From assembly GCF_023516455.1 (NCBI RefSeq), contig NZ_JAMGBA010000001.1, positions 806,001 to 870,000 on the forward strand: a stretch of DNA of 64,000 bases. The letters run 5' to 3'. Made by a program: the position numbers and the translations under genes. Source of the stretch: Sphingomonas caseinilytica (lineage in GTDB: Bacteria > Pseudomonadota > Alphaproteobacteria > Sphingomonadales > Sphingomonadaceae). The notes beneath the pieces were generated by a model, which did no database searches, had not been told where the DNA came from, and saw only the letters and a list, made by a program, of their open reading frames with translations. This document shows, piece after piece, positions 36,949-44,727 of this stretch. Numbering within the stretch: the stretch's first letter is position 1; each line of letters starts with the position of its first letter.

Positions 36949-37948
36949 GGCCGGTCAGCAACTCATATTGCGATAAGCCAGAAGCCGCGGCGGCGTCCGG
37001 CAAATCATAATCCAGCGTCACCCAATCGCCTTCCGAGAGTTCCGGAACAGCGCCGGCGTCCAGCGCAATAAGGTCCATCGAGACACGGCCGATCAGCGGC
37101 AGCGGCTTGCCATATGCACTGGCCGATCCTTTGCCGGCAAAGCAGCGCAGATAGCCGTCGGCATATCCGATGTTGACGATGGCGGCCTCGGTATCGGCAG
37201 CCGCCGTCCAGGTTGCGCCATAGCCGCAGCTTTCACCTGACCGTATTTTCCGGCGCTGCACGACCTCCGCCTCAGGAAATGCGACCTGCCGAATATGGCC
37301 ATCAGCCTCTGGGCGGGGGACGCCGCCATATAGCGCAACGCCGGGCCGAACGAGGTCGAAGCTATAGTCACGCCCAAGACAGATACCCGCGCTATTGGCG
37401 AGTGCGTAGCGGCGCGCAGAAACTGTCGCCGCCACCGCTGCGAAACGATCACGCTGGACTGCATTCATCGCGCTGTCTTCATCGGCACAAGCCAGGTGAC
37501 TGTGCAGCGTTTCTATGTCGAGGCCCTCTAGCAGTCCGATTTCGTCTGTCCTGATGCCGAGGCGGTTCATGCCGGTGTCGATCATCACGTCGCAGGATCG
37601 GTCAGGAGCAGCCTCCTTCCACCGCGCCACCTGGGCGGGCGTGTTGAGGACCGGTCGAGCAGTACCGGCCAATGCTGCCGCCATGTCTTCCGGTCCAACA
37701 CCGTGCAGGACACAAAGCGATGATCCGTCGGGAAGCTGGCCAAGCGCTGCTGCCTCTGCCCAGGTGGAAACAAAGAAATCGCGGCATCCGGCTTCGCCCA
37801 GCAAATGCGCAACGCTGCGAGCGCCAAGGCCATAGCCATCGGCCTTCAACGCCGCGCCGGCAGCTACGCCCGCCGTTCTCTGCAGCCAGCGCCAGTTGTC
37901 CTGGAGTGATTTGGAATCGAGGCGGAGGCGAAGCGCGTAGTGGGTCAC
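36917..37948 (-). CDS. alr: Alanine racemase
   Basis: This 343-residue PLP enzyme makes D-alanine for peptidoglycan. The PLP lysine is Lys35 in ALKADGYGLGA, and the second-face tyrosine motif is SCGYGATW. GTG at 37948 is the start: it lies 10 bases after the stop of the GFA gene behind AGGGCAGG. The longer open frame (ATG at 38041) would run over that gene. It shares 32 bases with nth at the 3' end. Confidence 0.94.
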   Translation of the reverse strand: MTHYALRLRLDSKSLQDNWRWLQRTAGVAAGAALKADGYGLGARSVAHLLGEAGCRDFFVSTWAEAAALGQLPDGSSLCVLHGVGPEDMAAALAGTARPVLNTPAQVARWKEAAPDRSCDVMIDTGMNRLGIRTDEIGLLEGLDIETLHSHLACADEDSAMNAVQRDRFAAVAATVSARRYALANSAGICLGRDYSFDLVRPGVALYGGVPRPEADGHIRQVAFPEAEVVQRRKIRSGESCGYGATWTAAADTEAAIVNIGYADGYLRCFAGKGSASAYGKPLPLIGRVSMDLIALDAGAVPELSEGDWVTLDYDLPDAAAASGLSQYELLTGLSERLQRRWT

Positions 37949-37958
37949 GCGCCCTGCC

Positions 37959-38345
37959 CTAGCCAGCACCGTCCCCCTCGTCGAGGGCGGCTTTCGCCTG
38001 CTCCCAGTGCCTTCCGTCGAATTTCTCGATCGACAGTTCAACCGGGGCGTCGAGGCAGTTGGCGTTGACGCTCCACGCCTCCGGATGGCTGCGCGGCTGA
38101 TAGAAGCTCTTCACGCCGCAGGTCGAGCAGAAGAGATGTTCCGCGGCTCCAGTCCCGAAGCGATAGCTGGTCAGCCCATCTCGGCCAGCGATGAGGTCGA
38201 AATCCTGATGCGGAACCATGATGTGGATAAAGCCGGTCATCGAGCAGACCGAGCAATTGCAGTCGAGCGCTGGAACGGGAGGGTCGGGCATCGACGCCCG
38301 GAACCGAACCGCACCGCAATGGCATCCACCTGATACTTCGATCAT
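37959..38345 (-). CDS. GFA-family zinc protein (glutathione-dependent formaldehyde-activating type)
   Basis: This 128-residue zinc protein has the CENP-V/GFA cysteine pattern: GGCHCGAVRF, DCNCSVCSMTG and FCSTCGVKSFYQPRSHP. The GFA fold can form S-hydroxymethylglutathione from formaldehyde in a few characterised members, but most homologues are untested. It is followed by alr after a 10-base gap on the same strand. Confidence 0.9.
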   Translation of the reverse strand: MIEVSGGCHCGAVRFRASMPDPPVPALDCNCSVCSMTGFIHIMVPHQDFDLIAGRDGLTSYRFGTGAAEHLFCSTCGVKSFYQPRSHPEAWSVNANCLDAPVELSIEKFDGRHWEQAKAALDEGDGAG

Positions 38346-38377
38346 GGGGTGCCTATTGCGGCGCGATCATTCGATAA

Positions 38378-38689
38378 TCAACGGGCAGCAACCTTAATCG
38401 GCTGGCTGGAAGCGTCGGCGATCCGCTGGTCGCGCTCGCCGGCGAGGCTGGCAAGGGTTTCAACGCGGCAACGGCGCACGTCGTTTTTCCCGGCAACATC
38501 GACGTCCGAAGCGATGCCGCAAACTTCCTTGACGGCCTGGTTCAACCGGCGATCGAGCGCCTGCTGGCCGGACTGGCTGCTGAGGTCGAGATCGGCGGTT
38601 TCGACGACACTGGTGGCGACATATGGCGCTTCGGCCAGGGCCGGAGTTGCACTGAAGGCCAACAGCATGGCGATAATGGTCTTGGTCAT
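38378..38689 (-). CDS. UrcA-family secreted protein
   Basis: This 103-residue protein has a signal peptide (MTKTIIAMLLAFSATPALA) and a short domain with two cysteines (VKEVCGIASDVDV, DVRRCRVETL), matching the UrcA family of small secreted sphingomonad proteins. Function unknown. It is divergent from the LysR-type regulator across a gap that contains a perfect palindrome, so it is a possible target of that regulator. Confidence 0.78.
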   Translation of the reverse strand: MTKTIIAMLLAFSATPALAEAPYVATSVVETADLDLSSQSGQQALDRRLNQAVKEVCGIASDVDVAGKNDVRRCRVETLASLAGERDQRIADASSQPIKVAAR

Positions 38690-38784
38690 GTCGCATTCCC
38701 TTTTTTTGGGTGCCGGACAAATCCGGAGCGACCTTTCATCTATACCGATAATTCAGTTTTTATAAGCAACGATGTCGTGATATT

Positions 38785-38804
38785 ATTCTGCATAATTGCA
38801 GAAT
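38785..38804. promoter_or_regulatory. Perfect 20-bp palindrome, candidate LysR operator
   Basis: ATTCTGCA-TAAT-TGCAGAAT (38785-38804) is a perfect inverted repeat and contains T-N11-A spacings expected of LysR-family sites. It covers the first possible ATG of the regulator (38803), which supports the internal start at 38842, and lies 96 bases from the divergent urcA-like gene. It could control either or both (inference). Confidence 0.65.
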
Positions 38805-38841
38805 GCGGGCCGAACTTCGTGCGCGCATATTGGGCCCATTG

Positions 38842-39747
38842 ATGGACTGGAACGACCTTCGTTACTTCCTTGCCGTCGCCGATCAGGGCAGCACCCTGGC
38901 GGCTGGACGCGCCTTACGCGTGAGCCAGACGACCGTTGCCCGGCGCATCACCGCGCTGGAAGAGTCGCTTGGGCTATTGCTCTTCGAGAAGCGCCAGGCC
39001 GGCTACACGCTGACCCCTGCAGGCGAAGAGCTGGTCGACCGTGCCAGGCAGGTCGAAGCGGCAACCGAGGGATTTACCGAGGCCTCGGCGGCGCTCGCGC
39101 GGGACACGAGCGGAGTCGTGCGGATTACGACCCAGGAGATCTTCGCCAACACGCTGCTCGGCCCGATGCTCAAGGAACTGCACGAACTGCACCCGGACAT
39201 TGTGATCGAGATCAACACGCAGCAGGAACTGCTGGACCTTGGCGCCGGGGAAGCGGATGTCGCCCTTCGCAGCACCGCCGGCGACCAGCCGGGCGGTACC
39301 GTCGGCCGCAGCCTCTGCATCGACGATTGGACGCTCTACTGCAGCCGCGAATATGCCGATCGGCACGGCGTTCCCCGCACGCGCGACGACTTGAAGAAGC
39401 ATGCCATCATCGGCGGCGGCGGCGGAAAACTATGGCTTCACTACGAGGCATGGTTGAAGTCGCTGGGTCTCGAGGGCCAGGTCGCCATGCATCATGCGAC
39501 GTCGACTGGACTATTATCCGCGGTGCGCTCTGGCTTCGGCATAGCCGTACTCCCCTGCGTTGTGGCCGACGCGGAGCCGGACCTTGTCCGTTGCATCCCG
39601 CCTCGCGCCAATCACAGCCGGTCGATGTGGCTGCTGACCCACGAGCGGGTTCGACAGACCCCGCGCGTCCGGGTGGTGATCGATTTTCTCTACGACCGGC
39701 TAGTGCGCCACGTACGAATGCTCGAGGAAAAGCGCGCCGCCGCCTAG
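38842..39747 (+). CDS. LysR-type transcriptional regulator
   Basis: This roughly 301-residue regulator has a winged-helix DNA-binding domain (DWNDLRYFLAVADQGSTLAAGRALRVSQTTVARRITALEESLG) and a C-terminal periplasmic-binding-type effector domain. The start at 38842 (MDWNDL) matches the family; an upstream ATG at 38803 lies inside the palindrome. Targets are unknown. The stop interlocks with the racemase stop in CTAG. Confidence 0.92.
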   Translation: MDWNDLRYFLAVADQGSTLAAGRALRVSQTTVARRITALEESLGLLLFEKRQAGYTLTPAGEELVDRARQVEAATEGFTEASAALARDTSGVVRITTQEIFANTLLGPMLKELHELHPDIVIEINTQQELLDLGAGEADVALRSTAGDQPGGTVGRSLCIDDWTLYCSREYADRHGVPRTRDDLKKHAIIGGGGGKLWLHYEAWLKSLGLEGQVAMHHATSTGLLSAVRSGFGIAVLPCVVADAEPDLVRCIPPRANHSRSMWLLTHERVRQTPRVRVVIDFLYDRLVRHVRMLEEKRAAA

Positions 39748-40469
39748 GCGACGGGCCCGCCTCGCCATTCCGGCATCGGGCGTTCCCCAAGTGCGACGTC
39801 AACAGCCGCCGCCGCCAGCAGTCGAGTGGAATCGAGGATCGGCAGCGGCGAAACGTCCTGCGTGATCAACAGCGGGATTTCCGTGCAGACCAGTGCAACT
39901 GCATCGCATCCGTCTGCCTTCAACTTCTCGATGATCTGCACATAGGTATCGCGCGAGCTGTCTTTGAACGTTCCGAGGCACAGCTCATCCATGATGATGT
40001 CGTGGATCAGTTTGCGGTCCGTTTCGTCCGGAATTGCCCAACCCATTCCACGGCGGCCCAGCGCGCCGGGATAGACCGGTCCCGTCATCGTCCAGTTGGT
40101 GCCGAGGATGCCGACCTTCGTCCGGCCATCGCGGCGGGCCTTTTCGGCAACGACCTCGCCGATGTGGAGGCCGGGAATCGGGAAAGGCTCGCCGGGCGAC
40201 TCCATCGCGATGTGCGCGGTATTGTCGGGCAGCACGAAGAATTCCGCGCCCGCCGCGGCGATCTTCCTGGCGTCCTCCATGAAGAATTCGCGCAGGGCGG
40301 CATTGTCGCCCCGATCCCATGCCTCCAGCACCAGCGCCATTGGGCTGCACGTCATGGTGATTTCCGGGTGCATGTGCGCGCCCAGCCGCTTCACACCTTC
40401 CAGACAAGCCGTTCGAAAGCAGAGCGATGCGCCCTCGAAGCTGTGCGCCAGGATGCCAATATGTTTCAT
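39744..40469 (-). CDS. Aspartate/glutamate racemase-like protein with altered active site
   Basis: This 241-residue member of the Asp/Glu/hydantoin racemase family has GILGTNWTMTG and VALVCTEIPLL with the second catalytic Cys195. The first catalytic position, normally a cysteine (CNTAH), is Asp82 in LPDNTAH. In E. coli YgeA-type racemases the first position is Thr and one cysteine suffices for L-Asp/Glu chemistry, so a restricted activity is possible. Its ATG overlaps the glmS stop by four bases, suggesting a link to cell-wall amino sugars or amino acids. Confidence 0.8.
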   Translation of the reverse strand: MKHIGILAHSFEGASLCFRTACLEGVKRLGAHMHPEITMTCSPMALVLEAWDRGDNAALREFFMEDARKIAAAGAEFFVLPDNTAHIAMESPGEPFPIPGLHIGEVVAEKARRDGRTKVGILGTNWTMTGPVYPGALGRRGMGWAIPDETDRKLIHDIIMDELCLGTFKDSSRDTYVQIIEKLKADGCDAVALVCTEIPLLITQDVSPLPILDSTRLLAAAAVDVALGERPMPEWRGGPVA

Positions 40470-42289
40470 TCCACCGTGACGCTTTTCGCCAGGTTGCGCG
40501 GCTGGTCCACGTCGGTGCCTTTGGCCACCGCGACATGATAGGCGAGCAGCTGCACCGGTACCGCATAGACCAGCGGCGCGATTAGCGGGTGAACCTCCGG
40601 CATTTCGATCGTCGCCACACAGCCTTCGCCGGCTTCGGCGAGGCCCTTGGCATCGCTGATCAGGATAATCTTGCCACCGCGAGCGCGGACTTCCTGCATG
40701 TTACTGACGGTCTTCTCGAACAGCGGACCCGAGGGAGCCAATACGATCACTGGAACCAGGTCGTCGATCAGTGCGATCGGGCCATGCTTCATCTCTCCGG
40801 CGGCATAGCCTTCGGCGTGGATGTAGCTGATTTCCTTGAGCTTCAGCGCGCCTTCGAGCGCCATCGGATAATCGGGCCCGCGACCAAGGTAGAGGACGTC
40901 GCGCGCCGGAGCGACGAGGTGCGCCATGCCCGCTATATCCTCGTCATGATTCAGCGCCTGGTTCATCGCTTCCGGCGCTTCCCGGAGGTGCTCGACGATC
41001 TCCCGCTCTTCGTCTTCGGTCAGGCGCCCTTTGGCACGGGCGAGGTTTGCTGCGAGCGCGGCAAGGACCGACAGCTGGCAGGTAAAGGCCTTGGTCGAAG
41101 CGACGCCGATTTCCGGCCCCGCATGAGTTGGAAGCAGCAAGTCCGCCTCGCGCGCCATCGAACTGGTCGGCACATTGACGACCACTGCGATCGTCTGCCC
41201 CTCTTCCCGCGCGTGGCGCAGCGCGGCGAGCGTGTCGGCGGTCTCGCCGCTCTGGGAAATGAACAGCGCCAGGCCGCCCGGCTCCAGCACCGGCTGGCGG
41301 TAGCGGAACTCGCTGGCCACATCGATGTCGACCGGAACCCGCGCGAACTGCTCGAACCAATATTTGGCGACCATGCCGGCGTAGAAGCTGGTGCCGCAGG
41401 CAACGATGGTGACGCGATTGACCGTGCTGAGGTCGAAGTCGAAATCGGGCAGCGCGACCTTGCCTTCGAACGGCCGGACATAGCTTTGGAGGGTCTGGGC
41501 AACCACGATCGGCTGCTCGAAGATCTCCTTCTGCATGAAATGGCGATAATTGCCCTTCTCGATCCGTGTCGCCAAAGCGCCGGATTCGACAATCTCGCGG
41601 TTCACCGGCTTGTTGGCGCGGTCGTAGATCTGGATGCTGTCGCGCTTCACCACGGCCCAATCGCCCTCTTCGAGGTAGGCAATCTTTTGCGTTAGTGGCG
41701 CTAGCGCGAGCGCGTCCGAGCCGAGGTAATTTTCGCCTTCGCCATAGCCGACGGTCAGCGGCGCACCCATGCGCGCGCCGATGATCTGGTCGGGATGGTC
41801 CTTGAACAGGAAGGCGATGGCGAAGGCGCCGTGGAGGCGCGGCAGAACGGTCGCGACCGCTTCCGTCGGCGACTTCCCGTTTTCGACTTCGCGGGCGACA
41901 AGGTGAGCGACCACTTCGCTGTCGGTCTCGCTCAGGAACTTGCGGCCATCGGCGATCAATTCGTCACGAAGCGGCTTGAAGTTCTCGATGATCCCATTGT
42001 GGACCAGCGCCACCGGCCCTGCGATGTGCGGATGGGCATTGTCGACGGTCGGCGCACCATGCGTCGCCCAACGCGTGTGCGCGATTCCGACGTCACCGTG
42101 CAGCGCCTCGGCCGCCAATTGCCTGGCGAGGTTGTCGAGCTTTCCTTCGGCCCGACGACGCTCGAACTCGCCACCTTGCACCGTGCAAATACCGGCCGAG
42201 TCATAGCCGCGATACTCTAAACGCTTCAGACCGTCGTACAGGCGCTGCGCAACGGCTTCGCGACCGACGATCCCGACAATTCCACACAT
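40466..42289 (-). CDS. glmS: Glutamine-fructose-6-phosphate aminotransferase (isomerizing)
   Basis: This 607-residue enzyme makes glucosamine-6-phosphate, the first step to UDP-GlcNAc. The N-terminal Ntn amidotransferase begins at MCGIVGIVG (Cys2 nucleophile), followed by the two SIS isomerase domains (CGTSFYAGMVAKYWFEQ, SQSGETADTL) and the C-terminal LAKSVTVE. The start is set by MCGIVG; the longer open frame is not used. It follows glmU on the same strand after a one-base gap, and overlaps the racemase by four bases. Confidence 0.97.
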   Translation of the reverse strand: MCGIVGIVGREAVAQRLYDGLKRLEYRGYDSAGICTVQGGEFERRRAEGKLDNLARQLAAEALHGDVGIAHTRWATHGAPTVDNAHPHIAGPVALVHNGIIENFKPLRDELIADGRKFLSETDSEVVAHLVAREVENGKSPTEAVATVLPRLHGAFAIAFLFKDHPDQIIGARMGAPLTVGYGEGENYLGSDALALAPLTQKIAYLEEGDWAVVKRDSIQIYDRANKPVNREIVESGALATRIEKGNYRHFMQKEIFEQPIVVAQTLQSYVRPFEGKVALPDFDFDLSTVNRVTIVACGTSFYAGMVAKYWFEQFARVPVDIDVASEFRYRQPVLEPGGLALFISQSGETADTLAALRHAREEGQTIAVVVNVPTSSMAREADLLLPTHAGPEIGVASTKAFTCQLSVLAALAANLARAKGRLTEDEEREIVEHLREAPEAMNQALNHDEDIAGMAHLVAPARDVLYLGRGPDYPMALEGALKLKEISYIHAEGYAAGEMKHGPIALIDDLVPVIVLAPSGPLFEKTVSNMQEVRARGGKIILISDAKGLAEAGEGCVATIEMPEVHPLIAPLVYAVPVQLLAYHVAVAKGTDVDQPRNLAKSVTVE

Positions 42290-42290
42290 T

Positions 42291-43646
42291 CTATTTCTTG
42301 TCCTTCTTCGCCTGCTGCCGGGCCCGGAAACGCGCGGCCCAGCCTGCAAATCCCTTTTGGTCCCCGCGAGCGATCACCAATTCGTCCGCCGCGACATTCT
42401 TGGTCACCACCGAGCCGGCGCCAACGATCGCGCCGGCGCCAATGCTGACCGGAGCGACCAGTGCGCTGTTGGAGCCGATGAAGGCTCCCGCGCCGATTTC
42501 CGTCTGATACTTGCCGAACCCGTCGTAGTTGCAGGTGATCGTGCCAGCTCCGATGTTTGCTTTCTCGCCGACCGAGGCGTCGCCGATATAGCTAAGGTGG
42601 TTGGCCTTGGCCCCTACGCCAAGCTCCGCCTTCTTCACCTCGACGAAATTGCCGACCTTTGCACCTTCGCCAAGTACCGTGCCGGGACGAAGCCGCGCAA
42701 ATGGCCCGACTTCGCAACCTGTGGCGATCACGGCGCCTTCGATATGCGAAAAGGCGCGGATAGTCGCACCGTCGGCGATCTTCACCCCCGGGCCGAACAC
42801 GACATGCGGTTCGATCGTGCAGTCCCGGCCAAGTTCGGTGTCAGCCGAAAACCAGACGCTTTCCGGGTCGATCAGGGTCGCGCCCTGCTCCAGCGCCTGC
42901 CAGCGGCGGCGCGTCTGCCAATCCTCTTCCAGTGCGGCCAGCTCGGCGCGGCTGTTGACGCCTGCGGTTTCAAACGCTTCGCCCTCGATCGCGACCGGAT
43001 TGCGGCCCTCGTCCTTGGCGATCATGACAATATCCGGGAGATAATATTCCCCCGCGGCATTGGCGTTGCCGACCTTGGCCAGCCAGCGGAACAGGTCGTT
43101 CGATCCGACCGCCATCATTCCCGAATTGACCAGCTTTACCGCACGTTCGGCTTCGTTGGCGTCCTTAAACTCGACCATCTTCGAGATGTGATCGCCTTCG
43201 CCCAGGATGACGCGGCCGTAGGTCTTGCCGTCCGCAGGCGAGCTCGCAAGAACGACAACGCCGGGGTCGTCCTTCGCGGCCAAGCGGTCGAGCATCGCCC
43301 GCAACGTTTCGCGCGTGACGAACGGCGTATCACCATAGAGGATAAGCACCGGCCCTTCGGATCCGCGAAGCGCCTCCTCGGCCATCTGCACGGCATGGCC
43401 GGTACCCTTTTGTTCGGCCTGCAATGCGGTTGATACGCCGTGCCCCTCAAGCGCCTTCTCAAGCTGCTCGCGGCCCTTGCCGACGACGATGACACTGCGC
43501 TTGGCGCCCATCTCCTCAACCGTCGCGAGCAAATGCATCAGCATCGGCCTGCCGGCGATCGGATGGAGAACCTTATGGGTATCGGAGCGCATCCGCGTGC
43601 CCTGCCCCGCGGCCAGCACGACGACCGAGAAATCTGCCTGATTCAT
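42291..43646 (-). CDS. glmU: Bifunctional UDP-GlcNAc pyrophosphorylase / glucosamine-1-P acetyltransferase
   Basis: This 451-residue enzyme has an N-terminal nucleotidyltransferase domain (VVLAAGQGTRMRS, LILYGDTPFV) and a C-terminal left-handed beta-helix acetyltransferase with hexapeptide repeats (GPGVKIADGATIRAFSHIEGAVIATGCEVGPFARLRPGT and IGAGAFIGSNSALVAPVSIGAGAIVG). It supplies UDP-GlcNAc for peptidoglycan and LPS. First gene of glmU-glmS-racemase. Confidence 0.97.
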   Translation of the reverse strand: MNQADFSVVVLAAGQGTRMRSDTHKVLHPIAGRPMLMHLLATVEEMGAKRSVIVVGKGREQLEKALEGHGVSTALQAEQKGTGHAVQMAEEALRGSEGPVLILYGDTPFVTRETLRAMLDRLAAKDDPGVVVLASSPADGKTYGRVILGEGDHISKMVEFKDANEAERAVKLVNSGMMAVGSNDLFRWLAKVGNANAAGEYYLPDIVMIAKDEGRNPVAIEGEAFETAGVNSRAELAALEEDWQTRRRWQALEQGATLIDPESVWFSADTELGRDCTIEPHVVFGPGVKIADGATIRAFSHIEGAVIATGCEVGPFARLRPGTVLGEGAKVGNFVEVKKAELGVGAKANHLSYIGDASVGEKANIGAGTITCNYDGFGKYQTEIGAGAFIGSNSALVAPVSIGAGAIVGAGSVVTKNVAADELVIARGDQKGFAGWAARFRARQQAKKDKK

Positions 43647-43687
43647 GGCTTGTGCAATCGCACGCTCTTCATGTCTTTGCCATAGAA

Positions 43688-43717
43688 GAAGGGCCCCGGC
43701 GTGGTGCGGGGCCCTTC
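43688..43717 (-). terminator. Hairpin terminator after the H1-tail-like gene
   Basis: An 11-bp perfect inverted repeat (GAAGGGCCCCG at 43688-43698 and CGGGGCCCTTC at 43707-43717) with an 8-base loop lies 18 bases past the stop of the minus-strand H1-tail-like gene and is followed there by TTCTATG. It separates that gene from glmU. Confidence 0.7.
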
Positions 43718-43735
43718 CGGAACATTTCGCCGTTC

Positions 43736-44248
43736 CTAGCTTGCCGCAGGCGCCTTCGGCTTGGCCGGTGCGCGCTTGCGTGCACCAGCGCTCGAACGGC
43801 GCTTGGCCGTTGTAGCAGACTTGGTCGCCGCTTTGGGCCTAGCGGCTGCCTTGGCCTTCGTCGCAGGGGCCTTGCGGGTCGCGCCAGTCTTACGCGGTGC
43901 AGCGCGCTTGGCGACTGGCTTGGATGACGAGGTGGTGACCTCATCGACCCACTTGCCCGAAAGGACGCGCTGAGCCGCGTCAGCGACTGCCTCGGCAATC
44001 AGCGACCCGAGCTTGGACGCGTTGGTCATCATGTTGGTCGCCGCCTGGCTGGCGCTGTCGGCCGCGTCGAGGCCCGCGTCGCGGATCGCTTTGCGTGCCT
44101 TCGGGCTGGCGGCGATCGCCGCCGCTGCAGCCGTCAATCCGGCCGCCAGCATTTCGCGGCTCATTGCCGCCTTGGCGAGTTTGTCGAGTGTAGCTTTGTT
44201 GGAACTGGTGCTGCCGGTTTTTCCGCGGCTGCTCGAAGTCTTGGCCAT
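43736..44248 (-). CDS. Ala/Lys-rich protein with histone-H1-like tail
   Basis: This 170-residue protein has a Ser/Thr/Lys-rich start (AKTSSSRGKTGSTSSNKATL), a helical Ala-rich middle with LLAAGLTAAAAAIAAS-like segments, and a C-terminal half of alternating Lys, Ala, Pro and Arg (APRKTGATRKAPATKAKAAA) resembling histone H1/HctB-type DNA-binding tails. The ATG at 44248 has AAGGAGG at ideal spacing; the longer open frame is not used. It may be a nucleoid- or polymer-granule-associated protein; phaR is nearby, and some PHA-granule proteins (PhaF) share this tail (inference). It lies downstream of the leader-ORF terminator. Confidence 0.7.
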   Translation of the reverse strand: MAKTSSSRGKTGSTSSNKATLDKLAKAAMSREMLAAGLTAAAAAIAASPKARKAIRDAGLDAADSASQAATNMMTNASKLGSLIAEAVADAAQRVLSGKWVDEVTTSSSKPVAKRAAPRKTGATRKAPATKAKAAARPKAATKSATTAKRRSSAGARKRAPAKPKAPAAS

Positions 44249-44330
44249 TGCTGCCTCCTTATTCGATCTGACCGCCATAGCGGCTAATTCCCGAACCGGT
44301 TCCGAAATAGTGCAGAAAATCGCCAAGTAA

Positions 44331-44363
44331 AAGGGAGCTGTCGCACCACACGACAGCCCCCTT
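44331..44363 (-). terminator. Intrinsic terminator between leader ORF and the H1-tail gene
   Basis: AAGGGAGCTGTCG (44331-44343) and CGACAGCCCCCTT (44351-44363) pair over 13 positions with one mismatch around a 7-base loop. On the minus strand the stem ends in CCCTTTTACTT, giving a usable U-run. It lies 53 bases after the 18-codon leader ORF and 83 bases before the H1-tail-like gene, the layout of a transcription attenuator. Confidence 0.75.
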
Positions 44364-44415
44364 CAACATGGTCAGCGACCGGACGTTCTAGCCCGGAAGG
44401 ACAAAGAATGGCTGG

Positions 44416-44472
44416 TTAGGCCATCACCTTCCAAGCGAACAGGACCGACCTCTCTGCTGAACCATGAGACAT
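44416..44472 (-). CDS. 18-residue leader ORF with extended perfect Shine-Dalgarno
   Basis: ATG at 44472 opens an ORF of 18 codons (MSHGSAERSVLFAWKVMA) ending in TAA. The 15 bases before its start, GAAAGGAGGTGATCC (44488 to 44474), are complementary to the known 3' end of bacterial 16S rRNA over their whole length, and GGAGG is seven bases from the ATG. It is too short for normal gene calling. No family is recognised. The extreme ribosome-binding site, a sequestering partner upstream and a terminator downstream argue for a translated regulatory leader peptide rather than chance. Confidence 0.55.
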   Translation of the reverse strand: MSHGSAERSVLFAWKVMA

Positions 44473-44473
44473 C

Positions 44474-44530
44474 GGATCACCTCCTTTCGCTGCTTGATTG
44501 CCAACACAGCATGTTGTGGTTCGAGGTGAT
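44474..44530 (-). promoter_or_regulatory. Leader structure able to hide the Shine-Dalgarno
   Basis: On the minus strand ATCACCTC (44530-44523) is exactly complementary to GAGGTGAT (44483-44476) inside the leader-ORF ribosome-binding site. The eight-pair stem would close a 39-base loop that itself contains a small hairpin (CAACA at 44516-44512 with TGTTG at 44506-44502). ATCACCTC is also part of the 16S rRNA 3'-terminal sequence, so it acts as a mimic of the ribosome's own binding partner. No promoter could be identified upstream. Confidence 0.5.
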
Positions 44531-44727
44531 AAACAAGACTTGTAATTGTGGTCGGTTTAGACAATCTTCGTTGCTTCGCGCCGCCCGGCCGACCCTCCAT
44601 TCTCCAGAGATTACCTCAAGAATCCGCCTTTCGGACTCGATGCGGCGGGCCATTATTCGCGCCGCGCGGGGTGTGAGATGATCACCGCCACAACAGCGCC
44701 GGCGATCGAATCGACGGGCGCGTCGAA
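44531..44727. other. Intergenic stretch with no supported feature
   Basis: This is the remainder of the 479-base gap between phaR and the H1-tail-like gene. It must hold the promoter of the minus-strand leader transcript, but I see only weak -35-like TTGTCT and no convincing -10. An 84-codon minus-strand frame crosses it but has no ribosome-binding site or recognisable composition. Confidence 0.5.

Noticed and set aside
38796-40538. 580-codon plus-strand frame across the LysR gene and racemase
   Set aside because: Shadow of two well-supported genes with Arg-rich composition typical of off-frame GC-rich DNA.
44474-44488. Possible 16S rRNA fragment (GGATCACCTCCTTTC on the plus strand)
   Set aside because: Only the 15 bases complementary to the 16S end match; no other rRNA sequence surrounds it. 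Read on the minus strand it is better explained as a Shine-Dalgarno.
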